64,000 nt of DNA, from the NCBI GenBank assembly GCA_964036295.1, contig OZ038466.1, forward strand, positions 11,132,001 through 11,196,000. Reading direction: 5' to 3'. This document shows positions 1 to 11,165 of this stretch, piece by piece. The notes below the pieces were generated by a model that had not been told where the DNA came from, made no database searches, and worked only from the letters and a program-made list of their open reading frames with translations. The DNA comes from Plumapathes pennacea. Its lineage: Eukaryota > Cnidaria > Anthozoa > Antipatharia > Myriopathidae. The position numbers were made by a program, and so were the translations under genes. Numbering within the stretch: the first letter of the stretch is position 1; every line of letters starts with the position of its first letter.

Positions 1-787
1 TTTAACCACAAAAAGTCCAAGTGGGTTTGAATTTGAAACAACTTTGCATTTTTTACTCCAAATATTTGATAGATATAAAGGTATTCGAAGACATTGTTGT
101 GTGTGGCGGTGCTTTTAAGAATGGGAGGCCTTCAAATGCCTTGACCATCTCACCCTTTGAGAGTAAAAATGTAGGATAGTCCGAAGAGGCTAACCTATGT
201 TTGGGTTTAATTACTTGATATAAAATAAAGGGGAAAAAATGGAAGAGGGGACCACTGGAAAACGAGATCAAAAGTTAAATGCGAAAATTGCTTTCTGCGC
301 AGAAAGCTAAAAACGTACTATGTTAGGTAACTACAGTATATCTTGGGCGTGATCCCATTCACTCCCAACCATGCAAGAAGATAATGCATTGTGAGGTGGC
401 TGAAATACTCAAATAGAAAATTGAAGTTGATCACTCAAGAGTGTAAGTGTTAAAAGAAAGGGGGAGAGAAGTGTGAACATCATACTGAGTACTGTTGGGA
501 TCCAGTTGGGAGTAACAAGCTTCCTGATACGGTCAGCAGATTCCCCATCGCATGAATTAAACTTCTCTGTTTAAAACTTCGAGAAGGCCGGTGACTACTA
601 AAACACTTTTTTGTTTCTGACAATCAAGCTTCATTATAATCCGCCAATCCGATACATTCTTCATGTTGTCCGAAGATTAGATTTGGAGTGCTTTATTGGG
701 GTTAGATCAAGTGTATAAAGTGTCAAATTCTTATCCTCCCACCACCCGGGTCAAAGACATTGTTCGTGGGCAGAAATTCGGGACAAG

Positions 788-880
788 ATGGCCGCCGAAC
801 ACACGCAGAGCTTATTTAGCCGACTTTTAAACATGGCGTTCAGTAATAAGGACTACATTGGAGAAATATTTGAATGTTGA
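788..880 (+). other. Small conserved ORF of unit 1, 30 codons, unknown
   Basis: An ATG in good context (AAGATGGCCGCC) opens a 30-codon frame that begins MAAEHTQSLFSRLL. Unit 2 carries the same start with a longer frame. In unit 3 the ATG is replaced by an A-run. No known family is recognised. It may be a 5' exon, or chance within a conserved repeat. Confidence 0.2.
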
Positions 881-1502
881 AATATATCACTTTCATCAAG
901 AGAAGTTTCTTTTCCCAATATCTAGAAGTGCTGCCTGATTCATCATCTTTAACCTCTCAAAATTTTAGGCTAAAATATTACTCGTACCTTGGTTCCTTTT
1001 GCCTCCGGATCTGGTCAATATCCTCTGCATTCAAGCTCTTACAAAAGGCTTCACATTTCGTTCATGACACTATCTTGAAGCTGTGTAACCTGTGCTTGTG
1101 CGGTTACTTGCCAACATCCTACGATAAATATCGATAAATATCGACTCTTTGTCTGTCGTTTTACGCCGTTTTCGAGGTAATTAAGGCCTGGGAAGTGAGT
1201 TCCATTCCAGATGCAGTTAAGAGGTTTCATTAGTTTGCAAAACAGCCAAAATCTGCCGTCGATCGGCTGATTTTGAATATAAAGCGTCCAGAGTCAGTTC
1301 TCGACCGCCATTTTGTTTACTGATGTGAGTTACCGCTGTACTGCAGTATTTTAATCACAAACAATCTCGTTCCCAGGGCCATCCGCGGCAGAAGCTTCCG
1401 ACGAATGACCGTCATGTGTTATCAAAGAGAGATGGACCATAAAACACTGCGAGTGGGTGTGTGCAAAAGAAATCTTTCCTTTAAAGATTGAGGGGACTGG
1501 AA

Positions 1503-1634
1503 ATGAGCGATACAGCTGCACAAGAAATGGCATCTCATTTCGATCGACAAGTGACAGAGGTCGAAAAAGAGTTTGGAAAGGGAAGTTTTGAACTAATGGC
1601 TAAGTGTTCAGAGTCCAGGTTGAGTTCGAAATAA
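1503..1634 (+). other. Small ORF of unit 1, possible first exon, unknown
   Basis: The 43-codon frame starts MSDTAAQEMASHFDRQ and continues EVEKEFGKGSFELMAKC. A splice-donor-like CAG|GTTGAG follows the serine/arginine codon near 1618. Unit 3 keeps the frame (18053-18181), while unit 2 is frameshifted after about 20 codons. The composition is charged and soluble. I do not recognise the protein and found no convincing downstream exon on this strand. Confidence 0.25.
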
Positions 1635-2395
1635 TTATTTAATCGCTCAACTCGACTTATCAATTGATCGACTGGGCAGGAAAAACTCTCAAGTGGTGCA
1701 AGAGTCAGGTTTGCACTATTACTAAAGTGACACTGGGTTTCGATTGATGCAATTACATGGCAAATTTTCCAACGCAACTCGTAGTTTTGAACACATCGCT
1801 AAAGAAGTTTCCTCCTATTTTACGGCGATCTCCCAACTGCTACAATAAAGTGCTGAGGAATTTAATGTAAACAAGGAAAACACAGTTATCCAAACTGAAC
1901 GACTGCTACGAGATTGGACGTTTTATTGCCTTTCATGTATCGCTATCATTATGTTACACTGTATAACATCTGTATAAATGAAACTGAATAGGGACAAAGA
2001 AAATCATTCACAGAGAAAATGAAGTGTGCTTTTAAAGTTTTGGAAACTTATGTTACAAAAATACAGACCAACTAAAGAAGATTTTCAGAATACAAAAAGC
2101 ACATACAAACGGGGGAAAATGTAGATTTAAGTTTTCCTTCCTGCAATAAAAAAGTATGTGTACACAGCAGCAAGATTCAAGTGAGTGATCTATAAGCTTC
2201 TGGTGCTGGCCTATAATATGTCACATTTTCCACAAGCTCACTATATTCCATGGACTAACAGCTTCCAAATAAAAATATGTAGTTTGGTTGGAATACAGTA
2301 CAATTTATTGTAAAATCTCCGAGAATCATCTCCCACCATAATCAGTTTACAGTATTTACAAAACAGGAAGCTAGGAGAGAGTTAGAACTGATTAA

Positions 2396-5300
2396 TTAAC
2401 ATTGCAAAGTGAATGCATCAAGAGGAGGGATTTGGGCCACATCATAGTACTTGTCCTTGACTGCCAGCAGGTCCTTCTCGGGAATTTCTGAGATCATTGT
2501 ATTCAGGTTTAGAATGCAGTCTTTTAGGTCACCCTTCTTGTATCCTGTGTAATACACAAGGGTTGGGGTCCAGTCACCAGCGTCAGTCATCAACATGGCC
2601 AGAGCAAGGCAAGAAGCAGCCAGGAGTGAGGCCTTGCAGTCAACAAAAGAGCTGTCTTGTAGAGTGGATTCCAGCACAAACTGAGCCAGGGTGAGAGTCT
2701 CTTCATTGGCAAATGCTGCCTGGAAGAGTGAAATGAAGAATTGACTGTCAGATGGTTTTAAAATATGATCAAGATACTTTTACTTACTACACTCAAAAAG
2801 GGGTGGGGGGATGGGAGAGCCAGATGTGGATTGAATACGTGAGAATTTTGTCTCTCAGCAGCTGATGTCAAGAGTCATAATGTCATAGTAGCAAAAAAAC
2901 AATTTTTGTGGATTGAATTCAGAGCTGACCTTTGCATATCTTGTCAGGAAGCTGTATGGGATGGGAATGTTAACGTCATATTCCATGTCAATAAACATTT
3001 TCTTCTCCATCTGGATGAGTTCATCATGTTCGTAGGTGTCATCAGAGATATAAAGAAAGGCATCCAGACAAGCATGTCGCTGACACAAATTTTCCTGTTA
3101 TAAAAGAAGAGGATAACTTAGGACAACAGAAACTAAACATTTTGACATCTGGATGTGGTCAAAGATACCATGGAGCCCAGGAGTGTACTCCCATTATTAT
3201 ATTTCCTATAAAGGAATGTTCTGCTGTTTTTATCAATTCAATTTTAAGTGATTACCAAAGGAGATTTTCACTTTACTACATTGCACATACCTCAAACTTG
3301 GCAGACATCAACAGTGAGGCTGCTCCCACCAGCTGCAGGTTTTGGCTTGAGACTTTGTTCTTAGCCAGGTAGTGGTCAAGGAGCTTTACACCAAGATACA
3401 GTGTCTCATCAAGAAGCCAAAAGTCCATTGAACCTTCATAAGCCAGTCAATAAGTGAAGCTCGCATTGCTGGTGTGATCTCAGCAGCCTTTCTCTCCATG
3501 AATGGTTTGATGGGGAACAGATTCTGGGGAGACATTTTATACTGAAATTAGTTGCTAAGTTGACAGAAAAGCTTGAATTAGTGCCAATGTTCGACCCAAG
3601 CCCGTCAGACTATCAATAATTCTCTTGCCAATAACCCCTTACAAAGTTCAGCAGGTGATAGACAAAATGGCATGCACAGAAGATGTGTTAAATAATATAC
3701 TGAAATCTTCCCAGTTCTTCTTGGCAGGCATGGTGTCTCAACAAAATTTATAATCTACATGTTTGCAGGGGTGATGGGCAGTGCTATTGCTAAATTATAT
3801 GACCACCAAGTAAAGTGTACCCTGCAGTATTGTACACTAACTAAAATTATCATAGACAAAGAATCCAGAACCACACCCAAAAACCTTCACCACACCCCAT
3901 AAAACCTTGAACTGGCATGCACACATTATACCTTGCATAATTACGTCAAGGGTGTGGCCTTGCATAAAGTGACTTACCTCTCTCTTTTTCATGTTCCTGA
4001 AGATGTCTTCTGCATATTCTGCTGCCATGAAGGGATCAGACAGGTCATCGGCATCCATATCGATAATCTCTCCATGTGCTTCACCATTTTCTTCCTGAAG
4101 GTTAAGCAGTTTGAGACTTTCTCAGTTCAAGAAATGTTCATGATAGCGTATATATATTGGTCCACTCCCCAGGCTCCGCCCCAAGGTCCAAATCTTTTAA
4201 AAGAAAAGGTACCCCATTCACATATCTTTCATAAAAAATGATACCTTTTTTTATATAGGTGGGACTATTGCAATCTTTTAGAGTAAAATCGTTTTTTAAG
4301 ACCAATATAGTACAATCATGTAAGACTCCACCACCCAAACAATTTATAAATAGGACCTGGTGGTAATTTAATTCCTATGATTGCAAACTCTGGGTGTGCA
4401 CCGACTACAGCAACTTGTTAATACTTTTTACATACCTCTTCCATCTGTTCTTCATCAACAATAGTCTCACTTTCTGACTCAGAACTGCAAATCAAAGTAA
4501 AAAAATGATCAAATAAATGACTTTTTAAAATCACACTTTGATGTCAGGTTGTTACTATTCCTATCATGTACTGCCTTCCATTTAGATGAGGTACGTTCCT
4601 GTATATGACTAGCACATAACAACGATAAGAAGCCAATTTCACAAACCTCGAAGAGTCAACCGACTCATCCTGTGAGCTTTCAGAGGACGACGAAAGTAGA
4701 TCGAAAAATTCTTTCTCGGAATCTGTGCTATCTCGTCCGCCATCAAGAACAGTCTCATTTTCTGATTCAGAACTGCAAATCAAAACAAAAACAAAATTAC
4801 CAAATAAAAAACTTTTCAAAACAATACTGTGATGTCAGGTCTGGAATTTTACGGTATGTTATTATTACTATCATGCACTGCCTTCCTTTTAGGAGATACT
4901 TTTCTGGGCATCACTAGCACAATAAAAGCGAACAGAAGTCCATTTCACAAACCTTGAAGAATCAAGTGACTCATAATCATCCTGTGAGCTTTCAGACGGC
5001 GACAAAAGTAGATCGAAAAACTCTTGCTCAGAGCCTGTGCTGTCTTGTACGGACTGGATTTCTTTGATCTCTCTACTCTTTGCTTTCGCAGGAAACTTCA
5101 GGATCAGTTGGCGAAGGAAATTACCTGTCAATACGAAATAAAACCTCTGTCAGTAATAAATTGATGGTCTCGGCCTAAACCAGCCAATTAAATCGTCGCC
5201 TGCCGTGAGTCACGTGAGACTTTGAGGAGAAAAATCTGAGGAACTCACAAGAAACGTACATTATTGTGAACAACTCTTTGATTGTGGTGTATCCACGAGA

Positions 5301-6303
5301 AGTGCAATACTGAATGAAAACGTTGTTATGTGTACTCGCGAGAAGCAACTCAGAATTTTGCTAAACGACCTTGAATCACAGTAAAGAACAAATGACGACT
5401 GCTTCAACTCAAGACGCCTCAAGATTGCACATCGCAAAAGTTGAAAAACTTTTATGATACACTTGGTTGAAATGGTTTCCAAACTAACAAAACTTGGCGG
5501 TTGCACAAGTTTCTTCACTTGCTTGGCGTCATGGCCGGTGCACGGAGGTTTGCGAAGGATAATTCACGACAAATTTGTTCAAATTTCATTTCAGCCGACT
5601 GCTTTTCACTGTACACTTTTCACCCATTGCGTTCTTCATTATTATATTTCAGCTACTGCTGATTTGGAATCCGCAATTCATGAAAGTGTTGCCAAACCTA
5701 AACACAGGTATGTTTTGTCAGTCTGTTTTTGTCTAAATTCCCTTTCCGGTAGCCCGCTCAAGTATCTGTAACTTTTTGAGAAAAAATATTGTGGTCAAGA
5801 AATGTACACTCTAGTAATGTTTTGAATTTAAACGTAGAAGAAACAAAAACTGTAGCTGTTATCGTTATGTTATCAAAACTATTTTTACGAAAGTTAAAGA
5901 GATATAAACAACAAACAAATTTGCATTCATGCCTTGGAAACTGTTTGGACACCAAAAAGATTGTCGTTTGAGTCCGCATTGTACATGCGTTCCTGTTTCG
6001 TACGAGGCGATCGATGTTCAAGATTTTGCTTGCAATGATTTTCAACTGTATAAATTTAAAGATTGCTTTTCTTTTACCATAGAGAAATCCAGGAACGAAG
6101 AATCAGGTTAACCTAGCGTTGGCGCTACAAATGTATTTCCGCTGTTTTTTAGCACCGACAAATCATTTCCGGACGTGCGTTGTAACTCCTAGTATAGTGT
6201 GAACGATTTTCTTACCTGTCAGCATAAAACTAAAGACAAAATACAACGCTTTGGCCACAAATGCCTTAAAGAAGGAGCTGAATACTTCCGTCATCCTCTT
6301 CAT
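2396..6303 (-). pseudogene. B3-like cyclin, copy 1 (frameshifted)
   Basis: The same eight coding exons as the intact copies can be placed: 6216-6303, 4953-5124, 4647-4772, 4436-4484, 3978-4094, 3291-3523, 2930-3094 and 2396-2719. All splice sites and phases are conserved. Exon 6 is 233 nt where the other two copies have 234. One base is missing at about 3411/3412 (the TAT codon of GFYDET becomes TT), which leads to a TAA at 3386-3388. The predicted product would end inside the first cyclin box, so it could not bind a CDK normally. The remaining coding sequence is hardly decayed. The break is therefore either recent or a sequencing/assembly error. Confidence 0.8.
5531..6106 (+). other. Putative three-exon plus-strand mini-gene inside cyclin intron 1 (unit 1)
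   Basis: ATGGCCG (5531-5537) is followed by a GT donor. A 55-nt block at 5653-5707 has an AG acceptor and a GTATG donor. A 24-nt block at 6083-6106 has a CATAG acceptor and a GTTAAC end. Phases agree and give a 28-codon frame (28 codons plus 2 nt) starting MAATADLESAIHE and ending REIQERRI. A diverged second block at 6533-6680 keeps an acceptor, a donor and a same-length exon with codon-aligned substitutions (DLEWAFYESARQAKHR). No further exons and no family were recognised. Confidence 0.35.
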
Positions 6304-7540
6304 CTTGACGATCTCGTACAACTGGAAGTTCGCTTATGTCACTCATGTTGTTTGTGATGTAAAACTCTCTACGTAGAATTGGAATGTGTGCGCGAGCGAC
6401 TGGGAGAACGGCAAAAGAAAATATTTCTTCTTCAAGCAGAAAAAAGTCGAAGTGGGTATGAATTCGAAAACAAGTTTCTTCAAGTTTCATGAGGGGTGCA
6501 TTGAGGTAGTTGTGAACGGTAATAAATAATTCACGACACTCAAGTTTCGTTTTATCAGTGAGATTGCTTTTTACTCTATACTCTTGATCCATTGCGTTCT
6601 TTACTTTATCTTCAACTTCAGATTTAGAATGGGCATTTTATGAAAGTGCTCGCCAAGCAAAACACAGGTATTGTGACTGCTTTAGCGTAAATTTTCTTTC
6701 CGACATTCCGCCCAAATTCTGACATTCAAAAAAAAAAAACGCCCGTAAACTCCACTAATGTTTTGAAATAAATGTAGAGGAAACAAGAACTGTGGCTGTT
6801 ATCGTACTTATGTTCAAGGTATTTGCTAGTTACTATGCTATTTTTTCTTCACTTCCGCACGAACAGCGCGGAAACTATTTCCAAGCCACAGACTTTTCGC
6901 CTGAATTTTCGGCTCTGCATTTCTTTAGCAGATGTTTCTATTTATAGATTTTGTTTACTTAATCTGTTATTTTTAGAGAGGTAAAAAGGCAGTCGCATTT
7001 TACTTTTCTTCCTTTCGCGTAAGTGTACTAAATGAAAATACCGCTTTCATCTTTCCAATAAGAGATCTTGCACGAGTACTAAAATTATTTGACAGAAATT
7101 ACTGAACGGTTTTCGCGCAGCCGATTATCTTATTGTTTTATTTTGATGGTTTCATTCAAAGTGTTTCAGCTAATCATAAAACATATTTTTACGCAAGTAA
7201 AAATAAGAATAAACAAAACCATTTTTCCAATGTCATTCTTGCTTTAGAAAATGATTGCATGAAAAATAAAAATATAAGTTGTCGTTATTTAGTTGGGCTT
7301 GTGCATGCGTCCTTGTTTCGTATGACGGTGAATCGATGTTCATGACTTTGCATGCGATTTTTTCAGTTGTAGTGATTCGAAAACTTCTTTTTATTTACCG
7401 AGGAGAGATTTAGGAGTGGAACGAAGAATAAGGTTCAACGTTGGCGCTGCAATATAGTAAATACGTTGTTTTCTTAGCACCGAGAAATCATTTCTGGACG
7501 TGTAGTGTAACTCCTAGTGTAGTGTGAACGATTTTCTTAC

Positions 7541-7628
7541 CTGCCAGCATGAAACTAAAAACGAGATACAACGCTTTGGCCACAAATGCCTTAAAGAAGG
7601 AGCTGAATACTTCGGTCATCATCTTCAT
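7541..7628 (-). other. Alternative first coding exon of cyclin (unit 1)
   Basis: This 88-nt block encodes the same start as the exon at 6216-6303: Met-Lys-Met-Met-Thr-Glu, then the FSSFFKAFVAKAL segment. It ends in the same phase-1 donor (GCAG|GTAAG). It lies about 1.3 kb upstream as part of an older duplication within the unit. It could serve as an alternative first exon for the same cyclin. The frame remains open further upstream of this ATG, unlike at 6303. Confidence 0.45.
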
Positions 7629-8533
7629 CTTGACGATTCTCGCACAACTGGCAGTTCGCTTATGTGTTTTTTTGTGATGTAACTCTCTACGTAGCATTGG
7701 AATGTATGCGCGAGCGGCTGGGAAAACGGCAGAAGAAAACGAGCAAATATTTTTTTAACTAGAAAAAGTCGAAGTGGGTTTGAATTTGAAACAACTTTGC
7801 ATTTTTTTACCCCAAATATTTGATAGATATAAGGGTATTCGAAGACATTGTTGTGTGTGGCGGTGCTTTTAAGAATGGGAGGCCTTCAAATGCCTTGACC
7901 ATCTCACTCTTTGAGAGTAAAAATGTAGGATAGTCCGAAGAGGCTAACCTATGTTTGGTTTAATTACTTGATATAAAATAAAGGGGAAAAAATGGCAAGA
8001 GGGGACCACTGAAAAACGAGATCAAAAGTTAAATGAGAAAATTGCTTTCTGCGCAGAAAGCTAAAAATGTACTATGTTAGGTAACTACAGTATATCTTGG
8101 GCGTGATCCCATTCAGTCCCAACCATGCAAGAAGATAATGCATTATGAGGTGGCTGAAATAGAAAATTGAAGTTGATCATTTAAGACTGTAAGTGTTAAA
8201 AAGAAAGGGAGAAGTGTGAACATCATACTGAGTACTGTTGGGATCCAGCTGGGAGTAACAAGCTTCCTGATACGGTCAGCAGATTCCCCATCGCATGAAT
8301 TAAACTTCTCTGTTTAAAACTTCGAGAAGGCCGGTGACTACTAAAGCACTTTTTTGTTTCTGACAATCAAGCTTCATTATATTAATCCGCCAATTCGATA
8401 CATTCTTCACGTTGTCCGAAGATTAGATTTGGAGTGCTTTATTGGGGTTAGATCAAGTGTATAAAGTGTCAAATTCTTATCCTCCCACCACCCGGGTCAA
8501 AGACATTGTTCATGGGCAGAAATTCGGGACAAG

Positions 8534-8686
8534 ATGGCCGCCGAACACACGCAGAGCTTATTTAGCCGACTTTTAAACATGGCGTTCAGTAACAAGGATT
8601 ACATTCCAGAGAAATATTTGAATGTTGAAATATATCACTTTCATCAAGAGAAGTTTCTTTTGCCAATATCTAGAAATGCTGCCTGA
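8534..8686 (+). other. Small conserved ORF of unit 2, 50 codons, unknown
   Basis: This is the unit 2 version of the frame at 788. A small insertion (ATTCCAGAG for ATTGGAG) shifts it into a longer frame that continues YLNVEIYHFHQEKF before stopping. Because the frame differs from units 1 and 3, coding function is doubtful. Confidence 0.15.
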
Positions 8687-8877
8687 TTCATCATCTTTAA
8701 CCTCTCGAAATTTCAGGCTAAAATATTACTCGTACCTTGGTTCCTTTTGCCTCCGAACCTGGTCCATATCCTCTGCATTCAAGCTCTTAGAAAAGGCTTC
8801 ACATTTCGTTCATGACACTATCTTGAAGCTGTGTAACCTGTGTTTGTGCGGTTACTTGCCAACATCCTACGATAAAT

Positions 8878-8960
8878 AGCGTCGTTCGCGGCCTCTCATT
8901 GGCTAGAACTCATTTGCGTACGAAATTTTACGATATGGCTTTTTCGTGAGTGTCTCTCAG
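8878..8960. other. Insertion of about 80 bp present only in unit 2
   Basis: Units 1 and 3 run directly from the ACGATAAATA motif into TCGATAAATATCG. Unit 2 has extra sequence here, including GCGTCGTTCGCGGCCTCTC. No terminal repeats are evident. It could equally be a deletion in the other two units. Confidence 0.5.
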
Positions 8961-9347
8961 TATGTATATAATAAATATCGATAAACATCGACTCTTTGTC
9001 TGTCGTTTTACGCCGTTTTCGAGGTAATTAAGGCCTGGGAAGTGAGTTCCATTCCAGATGCAGTTAAGAGGTTTCATTAGTTCGCAAAACAGCCAAAATC
9101 TGCCGTCGATCGGCTGATTTTGAATATAAATCGTCCAGAGTCAGTTCTCGACCGCCATTTTGTTTACTGGTGTGTTACCGCTGTACTGCAGAATTTTAAT
9201 CACAAACAATCTCGTTCCCAGGGCCATCCGCGGCAGAAGCTTCCGACGAATGACCGTCATGTGTTATCAAAGAGAGATGGGCCATAAGACACTGCGAGTG
9301 GGAGTGTGCAAAAGAAATCTTTCCTTTAAAGATTGAAGGGACTGGAA

Positions 9348-9440
9348 ATGAGCGATACAGCTACACAAGAAATGGCATCTCATTTCGATCGACAAGTGAC
9401 AGAGGTCGAAAGGGGTTTGGAAAGGGAAGTTTTGAACTAA
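9348..9440 (+). pseudogene. Frameshifted copy of the MSDTAAQ-type ORF (unit 2)
   Basis: The frame begins like those at 1503 and 18053, with Ala to Thr at residue 6. After VEVE/VEVER the unit 2 sequence reads GGTTTGG where the others read AAGAGTTTGG. The frame changes and TAA follows at 9438-9440. Confidence 0.3.
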
Positions 9441-10239
9441 TGGCTAAGTGTTCAGAGTCCAGGCTGAGTTCGAAATAATTATTTAATCGCTCAACTCGAC
9501 TTATCAATCGATCGACTGGGCAAGAAAAACTCTCAAGTGGCGCAGGAGTCAGGTTTGCACTATTACTAAAGTCACACTGGGTTTCGATTGATGCAATTAC
9601 ATGGCAAATTTTCCAACGCAACTCGTAGTTTTGAACACATCGCTAAAGAAGTTTCCTCCTATTTTACGGCGATCTCCCAACTGCTATAATAAAGTGCTGA
9701 GGAATTTAATGTAAACAAGGAAAACACAGTTATCAAAACTGAACGACTGCTACGAGATTGGACGTTTTATTGCCTTTCATGTATCGCTATCATTATGTTA
9801 CACTGTATAACATCTGTATAAATGAAACTGAATAGGGACAAAGAAAATCATTCACAGAGAAAATGAAGTGTGCTTTTAAAGTTTTGGAAACTTATGTTAC
9901 AAAAATACAGACCTACTAAAGAAGATTTTCAGAATACAAAAAGCACATACAAACGAGGGAAAATGTAGATTTAAGTTTTCCTTCCTGCAATAAAAAAGTA
10001 TGTGTACACAGCAGCAAGATTCAAGTGAGTGATCTATAAGCTTCTGGTGCTGGCCTATAATATGTCACATTTTCCATAAGCTCACTATATTCCATGGGCT
10101 AACAGCTTCCAAATAAAAATATGTAGTTTGGTTGGAATACAGTACAATTTATTGTAAAATCTCCGAGAATAACCTTCCACCATAATCAGTTTACAGTATT
10201 TACAAAACAGGAAGCTAGCACAGAGTGAGAACTGATTAA

Positions 10240-10389
10240 TTAACACTGCAGAGTGAATGCATCAAGAGGAGGGATTTGGGCCACATCATAGTACTTGTCC
10301 TTGACTGCCAGCAGGTCCTTCTCGGGAATTTCTGAGATCATTGTATTCAGCTTTAGAATGCAGTCTTTTAGGTCACCCTTCTTGTATCC
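10240..10389 (-). pseudogene. Truncated cyclin last-exon fragment (unit 2)
   Basis: About 150 nt match the 3' half of the cyclin terminal exon, from GYKKGDLKDC to the stop after LQC. Homology breaks off abruptly at about 10389, where unrelated-looking sequence (AGGAGAGGGAAG) begins. A complete last exon follows 0.9 kb further on (11166-11489). It has no acceptor and no upstream exons of its own, so it is a dead remnant of unequal exchange. Confidence 0.85.
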
Positions 10390-11165
10390 AGGAGAGGGAA
10401 GTTCGAAAACAAGCAAAAGTCAAGTCAGGTTTGCACTATTACTAAAGTGACAGTGGGTTTGGATTGATCCAATTTGCACGTCAAATTTTACAACGCTAAT
10501 GATAGCACTTAAAACTGAACAATCCACAACCCGTAGTTTTAAACATATCGCTAAAGAACTTTCCCCTTATTTTACGGAGATCTCGAAAGTGCTACAATAA
10601 GGCGAGCTGTGTGGTTTGGGCAAATCGTTCGAACCTGAGGATTTTAGTTTGAACCACGAACACAGTTATCAAGACTGAAGAAATGATGAGATTGACGTTT
10701 TATTGACTTTCACATTATATCGCCATAAGTATGTTACACTGTATAAATGCTAAACTGAATAGTGACAAAATAAAGAACATGAAGATCAGAAAAAATGAAA
10801 TATACTTAAGTTTTGGAAACTTATGTTACAAAAAAACAAAAAGAACAAAAAAAGAAGGTTATTTGGAAATAAAAAAACACAAAAAGATGTAGATTATAGT
10901 TCAAGTTTTTCTAGATGCAATAAAAAAAGTATGTGTACACAGCAGCAAGTTTAAAGTAAGTCATCTGTTAAATTTCTGCTGCTGACCTAAATATGTCACA
11001 TTTTCCACAAGCTCACTATATTCCATGGACTAACAAGTTCCAAATAAAAATGTGTAGTTTAGTTGGAATACAATCTATTATACAATCTCTGGTGAATCCT
11101 CCACCATCATAATCAGTGTAGATATTTACAAAACAGGAAGCTAGCACAGAGTGAGAACTGATTAA
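10390..11165. repeat. Nested divergent copy of cyclin 3' flanking sequence
   Basis: From about 10420 the sequence again reads GTCAGGTTTGCACTATTACT, as at 9549, and runs through a recognisable but visibly diverged version of 9549-10239. By eye it differs more from that stretch than whole units differ from each other. It may derive from a more distant array member brought in by unequal recombination. Confidence 0.8.

Noticed and set aside
874-1137. 87-codon plus-strand ORF repeated in all units
   Set aside because: Length and frame change between units and there is no domain. The opposite strand has equally plausible exon-like pieces (IRRQKEPR before a GTACGAG donor), but none makes a complete gene.
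1351-1533. 60-codon minus-strand ORF kept in units 1 and 3
   Set aside because: It is antisense to the MSDTAAQ-type region, is broken in unit 2, and has no supporting splice sites.
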